Shown here: positions 34,943-43,887 of the stretch, piece by piece
Layout of the letters: every line of letters starts with the position of its first letter
Position numbering within the stretch: the stretch's first letter is position 1
Position numbers and translations under genes: made by a program
The notes under the pieces: generated by a model
Seen by the model: the letters and a program-made list of their open reading frames with translations, nothing else
What the model was told of the DNA's origin: nothing
Database searches by the model: none
Origin: Acinetobacter lwoffii
Lineage (GTDB): Bacteria; Pseudomonadota; Gammaproteobacteria; Pseudomonadales; Moraxellaceae
Assembly: GCF_029024105.1 (NCBI RefSeq)
Contig: NZ_CP118963.1
Span: forward strand, 2,480,001-2,544,000
DNA length: 64,000 bases
Reading direction: 5' to 3'

Positions 34943-35501
34943 TAATGTCCAGCAATTGCGGAAAATCGGCAAAGCCATCGGACTTGTTGAAATGCCCGGC
35001 TTTTTTGATCTCAAAAATTTGTGCATTCAAGCTATGTGCTAAACGCAAGGAAATCGGTGCAGGCACATAGGGATCATTACTGGAGATCAGCATCACCGCA
35101 CGTTTATAGCTATACGGCAAGTTTTTCAGATCGAGTCGCACAGCCTGCAGTATTTTATTCAGTTCTGACCAGGCCACCAGCGGTGTATCAAAGGCCGAGA
35201 CCAGAATGATGCCGCCGATCTTGTGTTGCTGCTGAATATAATGTTCCTGTAAAAATTTTAAAACACTGACGCAACTCAGGCCATGTGCAACTAAAAAGGT
35301 ATGTTCATCCATGTGCGGAATGTGCAGTTTCAGATTCTGCTGCCACTCTTCTAAATCAGGCTGAAAGGGGTTGGCCAGCATAATCCGCTTGGACTCAAAA
35401 CCGGCATTTTTAAGCTGGCGACTCAGCCAAGGATACCAGTGATCATTGGAGTTCGCCTGATAATCAGGGACGATATAGACTTTTTTTATTATATTTTTCA
35501 T
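34896..35501 (-). CDS. RBBP9/YdeN-like alpha/beta-fold protein, nucleophile lost
   Basis: The 201-residue protein belongs to the RBBP9/YdeN (Ser hydrolase, DUF1234-type) family. It starts VYIVPDYQANSNDHWYPWL, with SSNDPYVP for the acid and KAGHFNKSDG for the catalytic His. The nucleophile motif is AHGLSC where the family has AHSLGT: Ser is Gly at residue 74 (codon GGC) and a Ser occurs two positions later. It is probably a pseudoenzyme, unless the shifted Ser works. The tandem neighbour at 35640-36212 keeps the motif. The 3' end overlaps coaX convergently. Confidence 0.82.
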   Translation of the reverse strand: MKNIIKKVYIVPDYQANSNDHWYPWLSRQLKNAGFESKRIMLANPFQPDLEEWQQNLKLHIPHMDEHTFLVAHGLSCVSVLKFLQEHYIQQQHKIGGIILVSAFDTPLVAWSELNKILQAVRLDLKNLPYSYKRAVMLISSNDPYVPAPISLRLAHSLNAQIFEIKKAGHFNKSDGFADFPQLLDIIKQCLANELQNAAGL

Positions 35502-35639
35502 AGTGATTTACTTATTATCATTGAACGCAAATTGCGTCGACAAAAAATTAGTTTTAACCAGTCTGGAGATGGAATTCAAGTGCCTTTTTGAACACCATCT
35601 CATGTTAAACTTTAAAATTTAGCGAATACAACAACATGC

Positions 35640-36212
35640 TTAAACTTCGGATTTAATCAGATAAGGCTTGATCACTTTCCAGAGTTCCGGCAGATCAGTA
35701 CAACCTTGAGAATCAATAAAATGCCCATGGTGCTTGGCATTCACCACAATGGCATCCAGACTGTCCGCCTGTTCCAGACTAAATTCAGGCGCAACCCGAT
35801 CATCGCCTTCAGAATAGATCACTACACGCTCTGCAATCTGCTGTTTGAGTAAATCAAAATCGATCTCAGCAGCATCAATAAAAGGATTTACTTCATCCAG
35901 GCGACCCAATCGACCATTAAATCCCGCGATCAGTACCAGTTGCTGAATTTTCTGCTGTTTTAATTCTCTGGATAAGTAATGCAATGCGGCCACAGTTCCC
36001 AAGCTATGTGCGATAAAGATACTGTCCTCGTCAATTGCATCAATCTGTTCACGCATTTGCTGATCCCAGGTGTCCAGTGTCGGTGTAGGCGATGGATCCA
36101 GCCGGAGTACTTTTAAACTGACATTTTCCTGTTGGGCTTTTTCCTGAATCCATGGATACCAATTTTCTTCCGGGCTTGCAGTATAACCATGTACGACAAT
36201 TACTTGGTTCAT
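35640..36212 (-). CDS. RBBP9/YdeN-family alpha/beta hydrolase
   Basis: 190-residue serine hydrolase with an intact triad: Ser70 in AHSLGT, Asp in YSEGDDRVAP, His in KHHGHFIDSQG. The N-terminus VVHGYTASPEENWYPWIQ is typical. Family members are small esterases of unknown physiological substrate. It is encoded upstream of and co-directional with its degenerate paralogue, 138 bp apart. The two probably arose by duplication. Confidence 0.85.
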   Translation of the reverse strand: MNQVIVVHGYTASPEENWYPWIQEKAQQENVSLKVLRLDPSPTPTLDTWDQQMREQIDAIDEDSIFIAHSLGTVAALHYLSRELKQQKIQQLVLIAGFNGRLGRLDEVNPFIDAAEIDFDLLKQQIAERVVIYSEGDDRVAPEFSLEQADSLDAIVVNAKHHGHFIDSQGCTDLPELWKVIKPYLIKSEV

Positions 36213-36324
36213 TTGAAATTTCTCTTTATTTTGTGCTGATATTCCCGAGTCTGCCTGATTGGATTTTTATTTTGGGTAAGTAAATGTTGTTTTGTTTAAA
36301 CCAGTTTGACCATTTATTCGCAAT

Positions 36325-36353
36325 AAAAAAAGGCGCATATTGCGCCTTTTTTT
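36325..36353 (-). terminator. Terminator of ffh
   Basis: Hairpin AGGCGCA-TAT-TGCGCCT with A7 to the left and T7 to the right, placed just past the ffh stop. On the minus strand it terminates ffh. Confidence 0.92.
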
Positions 36354-36363
36354 AAAATAAAAC

Positions 36364-37770
36364 TTATTTCTTGTCGTTGCCGCCGAACAATGGACCCATA
36401 CCACCGCCGCCGCCAAACTGTTTCTGCAAGCCGCCAAGTGATTTCATCATTTTCGCCATACCCGATGGATTGGCAAATTTTTTCATCATCTTGGCCATTT
36501 GGGCATGTTGCTTGATCAGCTTGTTGACTTCTGCCACTTCCATACCACAACCTGCTGCGATACGTTTTTTACGGCTTGGGTTCATCAAGTCCGGGTTACG
36601 GCGCTCTTTGATAGTCATCGACTGGATAATCGCTTCCATTTTCTTGACCTGCTTTTCAGGATTGGCTTGCGCCAACGCATCTTGCAGACCGGCATTGCTC
36701 ATGCCAGGAAGTTTGTCCAGGAAGCCCATCATGCCGCCCATCTTGTTCATCTGCTCAAACTGCATCAGCATGTCTTCAAAGTTGAAGCTGCCGCCTTTTT
36801 GCAGTTTTTTCGCCATTTTTTCGGCTTTTTCTTTGTCGACCTTGCGTTCAAGTTCTTCGACCAAAGAAAGTACATCACCCATACCGAGAATACGCTGTGC
36901 GACACGCTCAGGATGGAATGGCTCCAAGGCATCGAGTTTCTCACCCATACCCAAGAATTTGATTGGCTTACCGGTAATCGCACGCACTGACAATGCCGCA
37001 CCACCGCGCGCATCACCATCAGTTTTGGTCAGAATCACACCAGTTAAAGGCAAGGCATCGTTGAATGCTTTAGCGGTGTTTGCCGCATCCTGACCAGTCA
37101 TGGCATCGACCACGAACAGGGTTTCAGTCGGGTTAATCGCTGCATGCAGCTCTTTGATTTCACCCATCATGTCATCATCGATATGCAAACGACCTGCCGT
37201 ATCGACAATCAGCACATCGGCAAACTGGATTTTTGCCTGTTCAATCGCACGATTCACAATCGTAATCGGTTTTTCGTCTGCGCTGGATTCCAGGAAAATC
37301 GCACCGACTTCACCCGCGACAGTCTGTAACTGTTTGATCGCAGCCGGACGATATACGTCGGCAGAGACCATCGCGACTTTTTTCTTTTGACGTTCTTGTA
37401 AGAAGCGTGCAAGTTTTGCTGCAGTTGTTGTTTTACCTGCACCCTGCAGGCCTGCCAGCAGGACAACCACAGGTGGTTTTGCAGCGAGGTCGAGGCTTTC
37501 ATTGGCCTCGCCCATCATTTTGGTCAATTCGTCATGAACGATTTTGACAAAAGCCTGCCCAGGAGATAACTGAGTCATCACTTCCTGGCCCAATGCTTCT
37601 TCCTTAACTTTCGCGATGAATTCACGAGTTACAGGTAATGCAACATCGGCCTCAAGAAGCGCCATACGCACTTCACGTAACGTATCTTTAATATTGTCTT
37701 CGGTTAGCTGCCCTGAGCCAGTAACATTTCTTAAACTCTGCGTGAGTCGTTCTGTTAAGGTATCAAACAT
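36364..37770 (-). CDS. ffh: Signal recognition particle protein Ffh
   Basis: Ffh binds 4.5S RNA and signal sequences of nascent inner-membrane proteins. An N-domain (1-95) precedes the G-domain with GLQGAGKTT (107-115), VDTAGRLHID and TKTDGDARGG. The Met-rich M-domain from about 325 includes NPSRKKRIAAGCGM. The C-terminus ends in a Gly/Met tail (KQFGGGGGMGPLFG). It is 468 residues and divergent from ypjD. The 4.5S RNA gene is not in this window. Confidence 0.95.
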   Translation of the reverse strand: MFDTLTERLTQSLRNVTGSGQLTEDNIKDTLREVRMALLEADVALPVTREFIAKVKEEALGQEVMTQLSPGQAFVKIVHDELTKMMGEANESLDLAAKPPVVVLLAGLQGAGKTTTAAKLARFLQERQKKKVAMVSADVYRPAAIKQLQTVAGEVGAIFLESSADEKPITIVNRAIEQAKIQFADVLIVDTAGRLHIDDDMMGEIKELHAAINPTETLFVVDAMTGQDAANTAKAFNDALPLTGVILTKTDGDARGGAALSVRAITGKPIKFLGMGEKLDALEPFHPERVAQRILGMGDVLSLVEELERKVDKEKAEKMAKKLQKGGSFNFEDMLMQFEQMNKMGGMMGFLDKLPGMSNAGLQDALAQANPEKQVKKMEAIIQSMTIKERRNPDLMNPSRKKRIAAGCGMEVAEVNKLIKQHAQMAKMMKKFANPSGMAKMMKSLGGLQKQFGGGGGMGPLFGGNDKK

Positions 37771-37908
37771 TGCAAAATCCGCTTAAAATAGCCATGAGCA
37801 AAAAATTGTTTCTTAAAATAGAAAATTTATGCATAGAATGCTATAGGATACTGTAGTTCGCAGCGAATTTATATAAATGAATATTCATCACCCTTAAAAA
37901 GGTTTGAC

Positions 37909-38718
37909 ATGGTTAGCCTCCCCTTGGTTTATACGATCTTAGCATTAGTCGCTTATACCGCTTCCTTCTGGTATCTGTTCATTCATTTAATGTCTAAACG
38001 TGCTCCTAATCAATGGTTTGTCTCGCTAACTGCACTGCTTGGCCTGAGCCTGCATGCACTGGTTTTATATGGCGATATGCATACCTCGCTAGGCATCAAT
38101 TATGATGTCTTTGCCCTGTTTTCTTTTACCTCCGGTCTAATGCTATTACTCAGCATTATTTACAGTACTTATCGTCCAATTATTGCCCTGAATCTGATCG
38201 GAATTCCAGTAGCTGCCACAGGTTTGATCCTCGGCTTTGCGTTTACTCAGCCTGCAAAAATCATCGCACAAAACTCTTTGGGTCTGGATATTCATATTAT
38301 TTTGTCTTTGTCTGCTTATGCAGTATTGCTCATGGCAACCATTCAGGCCGTAATTTTACGTTTTCAGGATCGTGAGCTGAAAAAGAAGCAGAAACGCCGG
38401 GTCTGGGTCAGTTTGCTACCCTCTTATCAGGACATGGAATCGCTCCTGTTTGATATGCTGATGACCGGTTTTGTTTTACTTACCCTCGCTTTGGGCTTTG
38501 GCTTTTTCACCATCGACAATTTCTTCGCCCAGCATCTGGCACATAAAACTGCGTTCAGTATTATTTCCTGGCTGGTTTATGGTTCCCTATTAATCGGACA
38601 CTGGAAGTTTGGCTGGCGTGGCCAGAAAGCCGTGCGCTTTACCCTGCTCGGTTTTGGCTTGCTGGCACTGGGTTTTATTGGGTCTAAATTTGTGCTGGAA
38701 ATGATTCTAGGGCGATAA
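37909..38718 (+). CDS. ypjD: YpjD-like inner-membrane protein (CcsA/cytochrome c assembly family)
   Basis: Polytopic membrane protein of 269 residues with about eight hydrophobic segments, related to the cytochrome c assembly protein family (CcmC/CcsA-like). Characteristic stretches are HIILSLSAYAVLLMATIQAV and FGFFTIDNFF. In many proteobacteria it is divergent from ffh, as here. The WWD haem motif of true CcmC proteins is not obvious, so its role in haem handling is uncertain. An RBS-like AAAAAGG precedes ATG 37909. Confidence 0.82.
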   Translation: MVSLPLVYTILALVAYTASFWYLFIHLMSKRAPNQWFVSLTALLGLSLHALVLYGDMHTSLGINYDVFALFSFTSGLMLLLSIIYSTYRPIIALNLIGIPVAATGLILGFAFTQPAKIIAQNSLGLDIHIILSLSAYAVLLMATIQAVILRFQDRELKKKQKRRVWVSLLPSYQDMESLLFDMLMTGFVLLTLALGFGFFTIDNFFAQHLAHKTAFSIISWLVYGSLLIGHWKFGWRGQKAVRFTLLGFGLLALGFIGSKFVLEMILGR

Positions 38719-38778
38719 TTCTGAGCCTTGAAATATTCAATTCATTGTCCAATAAACAGGCTTTAGCTTGAATATTCT

Positions 38779-39540
38779 TTAAACGATTATACGCCCCGCA
38801 CGCACTGACAATGGCCAGCGAATCACTCTAGGCAATTCTGGATCTTCCCATTCTGGCAATAAGGCATCTGCCAGTGCATTTAATGGATTATGTCCAAGTG
38901 CTTGAGTGGCTGCTTTCACGGCTGACCAAGTACTCATATAACCAATTAACTGATAAAAATTCCATTCAACCTGTAATACCGGTGGCTGAATCACCATTTC
39001 CTGAAATGGAAATGGGAGATTTTTATATCCTTCATCTACATGGCGACGTTCAGGTGGCCAGTACAGTGCGAGTGTCACCTTATAAAAATGCTTAAAATAA
39101 TGATCCAGATGTGGCTCATCCACACTGAACACGCCATAGCTAATTAAAGCCAGAATGGCATTGGGTTTAGCAATACGACGGACTTCTGCGTAGAATTTTT
39201 CGAGATTCAGCCAATGCGCTGCTTGAGCCACCGAAATCAGATCAATACTATGGTCAGCACACGGGATCTCTTCAGCGAGCGCCTGACCATACTGAATTTT
39301 TGGATGCGGTTTGGCTTGGGCAATCTGTTCACTACTCGCATCAATAGCAAGCACCTGATCAAAGTAATTCGCCAAAACTTCTGAAAGCTGTCCAGAACCA
39401 CAGCCGACATCTACAGCCAATTTAGTACTTGGTGACAGCTCTGCCAATAGCTTTCCCAATGCATCCGGATAATGCGGACGAAACAAGGCATAATCCTGTG
39501 ATTGCTGGGAGAAATGATCTTTAAATTCCCTGTTTTCCAT
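38779..39540 (-). CDS. Class I SAM-dependent methyltransferase
   Basis: 253 residues. The N-terminal half is a methyltransferase type 11 domain with motif I VDVGCGSGQLSEVL (near 41) and downstream ISVAQAAHWLN. The C-terminal part (VEWNFYQLIGYMSTWSAV) resembles trans-aconitate or YafE-like methyltransferases. The substrate is unknown. The gene stands alone between ypjD and the paa cluster. Confidence 0.82.
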   Translation of the reverse strand: MENREFKDHFSQQSQDYALFRPHYPDALGKLLAELSPSTKLAVDVGCGSGQLSEVLANYFDQVLAIDASSEQIAQAKPHPKIQYGQALAEEIPCADHSIDLISVAQAAHWLNLEKFYAEVRRIAKPNAILALISYGVFSVDEPHLDHYFKHFYKVTLALYWPPERRHVDEGYKNLPFPFQEMVIQPPVLQVEWNFYQLIGYMSTWSAVKAATQALGHNPLNALADALLPEWEDPELPRVIRWPLSVRAGRIIV

Positions 39541-39669
39541 ATATGCTTTCCAGACCAGTTTTATTTCAGTCTAAATAGCCAGTCAGGGAATGCAGTTGGA
39601 ATTTGGTTTCAGTCACTTCCTGTTTTTAAAATGCAGAATTCATCCAATGAATAGAATCATGTTCTTGAC

Positions 39670-40278
39670 TTAGTCATTCAAGCTATTCTGCTTGATCTGA
39701 TACTCTGCCTTGAAGGCTTTGTAGCTCAGCCGGTCTGCGGAGACTTCCGTTAAAGGATTGACTTCCTGCATGGAGGACAAGCAGCGCTCTGTCAGCTGAA
39801 TATATTCCTGCGTTCCCTTGCTTTTCCAGGCGATTTCTTTAGCTTCCAAAGGACGGATAACCCGCGCTGGACTACCGAGCACCAATGAATTTTCCGGGAT
39901 CTGAGCTTTGGCTTTAACCGTGCTATTGGCACCGATAATGGTATTTTCACCAATCTCGGCTTCATCCAGAATCACGCTGTTCATGCCGACCAATACATTT
40001 TTACGAATGATACAGCCATGTAAAATCGCGCCGTGTCCGATATGACCATATTCTTCGACCAGCGTGACATTGCCGGGAAAGCCATGAATGGTACAGGAAT
40101 CCTGAACATTGGCATTTTTCTGGATGTGAATCCCGCCAAAGTCGGCTCTTAAAGTTGCGAAAGGCCCGATATATACGCCCTCTTCAATCACCACATCCCC
40201 GATCAGAACGGCTTGTGGATGTACATAAGCACGAGGGCTGACCACAGGAATCACACCATCAATGGCATAACACGGCAT
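39670..40278 (-). CDS. paaY: Phenylacetic acid degradation protein PaaY (hexapeptide acyl-CoA thioesterase-like)
   Basis: 202-residue left-handed beta-helix protein of the gamma-carbonic-anhydrase-like family. Hexapeptide runs include VLIGDVVIEEGVYIGPFATL and GHIGHGAILHGCIIRKNVL. PaaY is known as a thioesterase that helps clear stalled CoA intermediates of the paa pathway. It is the last gene of the minus-strand cluster, 31 bp after paaX. Confidence 0.92.
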   Translation of the reverse strand: MPCYAIDGVIPVVSPRAYVHPQAVLIGDVVIEEGVYIGPFATLRADFGGIHIQKNANVQDSCTIHGFPGNVTLVEEYGHIGHGAILHGCIIRKNVLVGMNSVILDEAEIGENTIIGANSTVKAKAQIPENSLVLGSPARVIRPLEAKEIAWKSKGTQEYIQLTERCLSSMQEVNPLTEVSADRLSYKAFKAEYQIKQNSLND

Positions 40279-40309
40279 TATTTTATTCCTTTAAAAATGC
40301 AGAATTAGA

Positions 40310-41248
40310 TTAGCTGACGGCTTCCAGTCGCAAACCGCCAAAGCGTTTATAGAATTGTGGATGTACCGGCGGCATCGAACCTTCCGAAGTTCGGGCGATC
40401 TCCATAAAGAATTCATCCCCTGCCGCAACCACGGTTTGATATAAATTACTGCTCAGATTACGGGCATTCAGGGAAAGCCAGTTGGATGGCAATAATTCAA
40501 AAGGCAGATTTGGATCTTTTAATAAAATCCGGCGAAATTGATGAATCAGCAAAATTCGCAGCTGAAAAGCCTGAACCGGATCCAGTTCATCTTCCTGTTC
40601 CACCAGATGAAAGAATTCCCGGAAATCCGCAATAAATTTTTCATAGCGCTGATGCAGTTCCTGCACCGGCCAGTTGGTGGCAACCATGCGTTTCACGGTT
40701 GGATAGGATTCCTGCCAGAGCTGCAAGGTTTCGGCCTTAAACACCACGACTTGGTCGGTCATTTTCAGGTTCAGCAGCAGGTTTTGCAGTTTCTGGTGAT
40801 CACAGCCCGGATAGGCCATGACATTAGTGGCGATATTGGCAAAGCCCAGCCATTCCAGTTCTTTTTTCAGAACCAGTTTATTTTCCAGTTCCACTGAACT
40901 GAGCAGCACCAGATCCCACTTCTGATCCCATTCGGTATGCTGAAAACTGTAAATTTTTTGATCCGCCATAATAAAACGCTGGCGGCTGCTTTCGGTTACG
41001 CGATAATAACTGGTGCGACCAATTTTCTCAGACATCAGCCAGCCATTTTGGACCAGACGAAATACGGCAGTCCGTACCGATCGTTCATTAAATCCGAAGA
41101 CATCCATGAGCTGAATTAGACTGGCCAGACTGATGATGCCACCGCGGTGAAAAATACAGTCACCGAAGATGGTCATGATTAATGAGGTTCCGCTGAGTGC
41201 TTCAGTTTGAATAAAGTCATCAATTATTTGTTTTAATTTCGGATTCAT
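40310..41248 (-). CDS. paaX: Phenylacetic acid degradation repressor PaaX
   Basis: PaaX represses paa genes until phenylacetyl-CoA binds it. The N-terminus is a winged helix (SLASLIQLMDVFGFNERSVR) followed by the PaaX central and C-terminal domains. The 312-residue length is normal. It is co-directional with paaK upstream and paaY downstream, with a small hairpin at 41277-41301 in the paaK-paaX gap. Candidate operators are described at 50793, 50957 and 53244. Confidence 0.94.
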   Translation of the reverse strand: MNPKLKQIIDDFIQTEALSGTSLIMTIFGDCIFHRGGIISLASLIQLMDVFGFNERSVRTAVFRLVQNGWLMSEKIGRTSYYRVTESSRQRFIMADQKIYSFQHTEWDQKWDLVLLSSVELENKLVLKKELEWLGFANIATNVMAYPGCDHQKLQNLLLNLKMTDQVVVFKAETLQLWQESYPTVKRMVATNWPVQELHQRYEKFIADFREFFHLVEQEDELDPVQAFQLRILLIHQFRRILLKDPNLPFELLPSNWLSLNARNLSSNLYQTVVAAGDEFFMEIARTSEGSMPPVHPQFYKRFGGLRLEAVS

Positions 41249-41276
41249 TGCGTTTAACTTTACCTTATAGAAACTG

Positions 41277-41301
41277 GATGATAGACCATTTGGCTATCAT
41301 C
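41277..41301 (-). repeat. Hairpin between paaK and paaX
   Basis: Arms GATGATAG and CTATCATC around a nine-base loop. There is no T-run, so it is not a canonical terminator. It could stabilise the upstream message or partly separate paaX from the catabolic genes. Confidence 0.5.
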
Positions 41302-41311
41302 TAATAGTACT

Positions 41312-42604
41312 TCATGCAGACTTGCGGATATCAAACACGCGCTGTGCCTTACCTTCAGAGCGTGGCAGGCTCCCTTCAGGCAACACTTCGACACTCACGG
41401 TGATTCCGACCATAGTTTTAATCTGGCCCTTAAGCTGAGTTGCCAGCTGGTGTGCCATAATGTCACTGCTATCTTTACGCATTTCGGTACGGATATGCAA
41501 TGTATCCAGATGTCCCTGTTTACAAATCTGAATCTGATAGTTCGGAATGAGTTGCTGGATCTGTAAAATCTGCTCTTCAATCTGTGATGGGAAGACATTG
41601 ACCCCACGGATAATCATCATGTCATCACTACGGCCGACAATTTTGTCCATACGGCGCATGGTACGTGCCGTGCCTGGCAATAAACGGGTCAGATCGCGGG
41701 TACGGTAACGGATTACCGGCATGCCTTCTTTGGTAATGGTGGTAAATACCAGTTCACCCAGTTCGCCATCTGGCAGCACTTCACCAGTTTCAGGGTGAAT
41801 GATTTCAGGATAGAAATGATCTTCCCAAATGGTTGGACCATCTTTGGATTCCAGACATTCCATCGCTACGCCCGGCCCCATCACTTCTGATAAACCATAA
41901 ATATCCAGCGCATCAATGCCTAGACGCTCTTCAATTTCTTTACGCATTTCATTGGTCCATGGCTCTGCACCAAAGACACCGGTTTTAATCGAACAGTTTT
42001 TGGCTGTGCCAAATTTCTTCTCAAGCGCTTCAATAATGTTCAGGCAGTAAGATGGCGTAACCATCAGTGCTGTCGGTTTAAAGTCATGAATCAGTTGCGC
42101 CTGTTTATCGGTTTGTCCGCCAGACATTGGGATCACCGTTGCACCCAAGCGTTCAACGCCATAATGTGCACCTAAACCACCCGTAAACAGACCATAACCA
42201 TAAGACACCTGGATGATATCTTTACTGCTCAAGCCGGCTGCACGTAATGAACGCGCCACTACATCTGACCAGACATTAATATCATTTTGGGTATAACCGA
42301 CTACGGTCGGCTGACCGGTGGTGCCAGAAGATGCATGCACACGTACAATCTGTTCCTGTGGCACAGCGAACATGCCAAACGGATAGTTATCACGTAAATC
42401 CTGTTTGGTGGTAAACGGGTATTTGGCCAGATCTTCCAGTGAGTTAAAATCGTCTGGATGCACGCCAGCATCATCGAATTTCTTTTTATAAACCGGGCTA
42501 TTCTGATAAGCATGTTGCAACGTCTTTTTCATACGCTGTAGCTGAACACTGCGTAACTCATCAACCGATACTTTTTCAATTTTTTCCATTGCATTGTTAT
42601 TCAT
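41312..42604 (-). CDS. paaK: Phenylacetate-CoA ligase
   Basis: PaaK activates phenylacetate to phenylacetyl-CoA with ATP, the entry step of the pathway. Motifs include the P-loop-like SSGTTGQPTVVGYT, YGLSEVMGPG and YRTRDLTRLLPG typical of the phenylacetate-CoA ligase clan of adenylate-forming enzymes. It has 430 residues and a strong RBS (AGGAG) before ATG 42604. Confidence 0.95.
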   Translation of the reverse strand: MNNNAMEKIEKVSVDELRSVQLQRMKKTLQHAYQNSPVYKKKFDDAGVHPDDFNSLEDLAKYPFTTKQDLRDNYPFGMFAVPQEQIVRVHASSGTTGQPTVVGYTQNDINVWSDVVARSLRAAGLSSKDIIQVSYGYGLFTGGLGAHYGVERLGATVIPMSGGQTDKQAQLIHDFKPTALMVTPSYCLNIIEALEKKFGTAKNCSIKTGVFGAEPWTNEMRKEIEERLGIDALDIYGLSEVMGPGVAMECLESKDGPTIWEDHFYPEIIHPETGEVLPDGELGELVFTTITKEGMPVIRYRTRDLTRLLPGTARTMRRMDKIVGRSDDMMIIRGVNVFPSQIEEQILQIQQLIPNYQIQICKQGHLDTLHIRTEMRKDSSDIMAHQLATQLKGQIKTMVGITVSVEVLPEGSLPRSEGKAQRVFDIRKSA

Positions 42605-42664
42605 ATTCTTACTCCTGACGCAGTCTTCCTGACCACGGTTTAATTCATTGATTGAATGATGTGT

Positions 42665-43876
42665 TTAATCCATATTTTCTAAAACCAGTGCCACACCTTG
42701 ACCCACACCGACACACATGGTGCAGAGTGCATATTTGCCTTTACGGCGTTTTAGTTCTTTCATGGCCGTGATCACCAGACGGGTGCCACTCATACCCAGC
42801 GGATGACCCAAGGCGATGGCACCGCCATTCGGGTTAATTCTGGAATCATCGTCTTGCAAGCCGAGTTCACGAATCACGGCCAGTGACTGCGCAGCAAAAG
42901 CTTCATTCAGCTCAATCACGTCCATCTGTTCCAGACTGAGTCCAGTCTGTTTCAGCACTTTATGTACTGCTGGCACCGGCCCAATGCCCATATATTTAGC
43001 TTCCACACCGGCACTGGCCATTCCAATCACTTTAGCTTTCGGGCGCAAACCATACTGCTCAGCAAACTGCTGATTGCCGAGTAATACGCAAGCCGCCCCG
43101 TCATTAACACCCGAAGCATTACCAGCGGTGACTGAACCGCCTTCTTTACGAAATGGGGTTTTCAAGGCTGCCAGATTATCCAGCGTCGTTTCTGCACGCG
43201 GGTGCTCGTCTTGGGAAATGGTCAGAGTGGTTTTCTTCGGACCTTTAACCTCGACTGGCAGAATTTCTTCGGCAAAAATACCTTTTTGCTGCGCTACTGC
43301 GGTTTTCTGCTGGCTGTGATAGGCAAACAGGTCTTGGTCTGCACGGCTAATCTGATACTTTTCAGCGACGTTTTCGGCAGTTTCCGGCATGCTATCGACG
43401 CCAAACTGTGCTTTAAATTTTGGGTTGATAAAACGCCAGCCAATGGTGGTGTCATAAATTTCAGGGGTACGGCTAAAGGCAGTTGTAGGTTTGGATTGCA
43501 CAAAAGGCGCTCGGCTCATGGATTCTACGCCACCCGCCAAAATAAATTGAGCCTCACCCGATTTGATGGCACGGGCTGCCAGTCCAATGGCATCCAGACC
43601 TGAGGCACATAAACGGTTTACGGTCAGTGCTGAAACAGATTCAGGCAACCCTGCGAGTAAAGCAGCCATACGCGCCACGTTGCGGTTATCTTCACCGGCC
43701 TGATTGGCACAGCCTAGGATCACTTCATCCAGTTCTGCCCATGGCAAGGCCGGATGCTGATCTTTCAGATATTGAACCGGTAGCGCTGCCAGATCATCAG
43801 CACGAATGCTGCTCAGTCCACCGGCATAGCGTCCGATCGGGGTGCGAATTTCATCAAAAATATAAACCTGTTCCAT
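42665..43876 (-). CDS. paaJ: 3-oxoadipyl-CoA / 3-oxo-5,6-dehydrosuberyl-CoA thiolase
   Basis: PaaJ performs two thiolytic cleavages in the lower paa pathway. Thiolase residues are clear: active-site Cys in NRLCASGLDAIG, GGAIALGHPLGMSG containing the His, and CTMCVGVGQG with the second Cys. The 403-residue length is normal. It is close kin to PcaF of beta-ketoadipate metabolism, but the paa neighbourhood settles the assignment. Confidence 0.94.
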   Translation of the reverse strand: MEQVYIFDEIRTPIGRYAGGLSSIRADDLAALPVQYLKDQHPALPWAELDEVILGCANQAGEDNRNVARMAALLAGLPESVSALTVNRLCASGLDAIGLAARAIKSGEAQFILAGGVESMSRAPFVQSKPTTAFSRTPEIYDTTIGWRFINPKFKAQFGVDSMPETAENVAEKYQISRADQDLFAYHSQQKTAVAQQKGIFAEEILPVEVKGPKKTTLTISQDEHPRAETTLDNLAALKTPFRKEGGSVTAGNASGVNDGAACVLLGNQQFAEQYGLRPKAKVIGMASAGVEAKYMGIGPVPAVHKVLKQTGLSLEQMDVIELNEAFAAQSLAVIRELGLQDDDSRINPNGGAIALGHPLGMSGTRLVITAMKELKRRKGKYALCTMCVGVGQGVALVLENMD

Positions 43877-43887
43877 GATTCTTCCTT

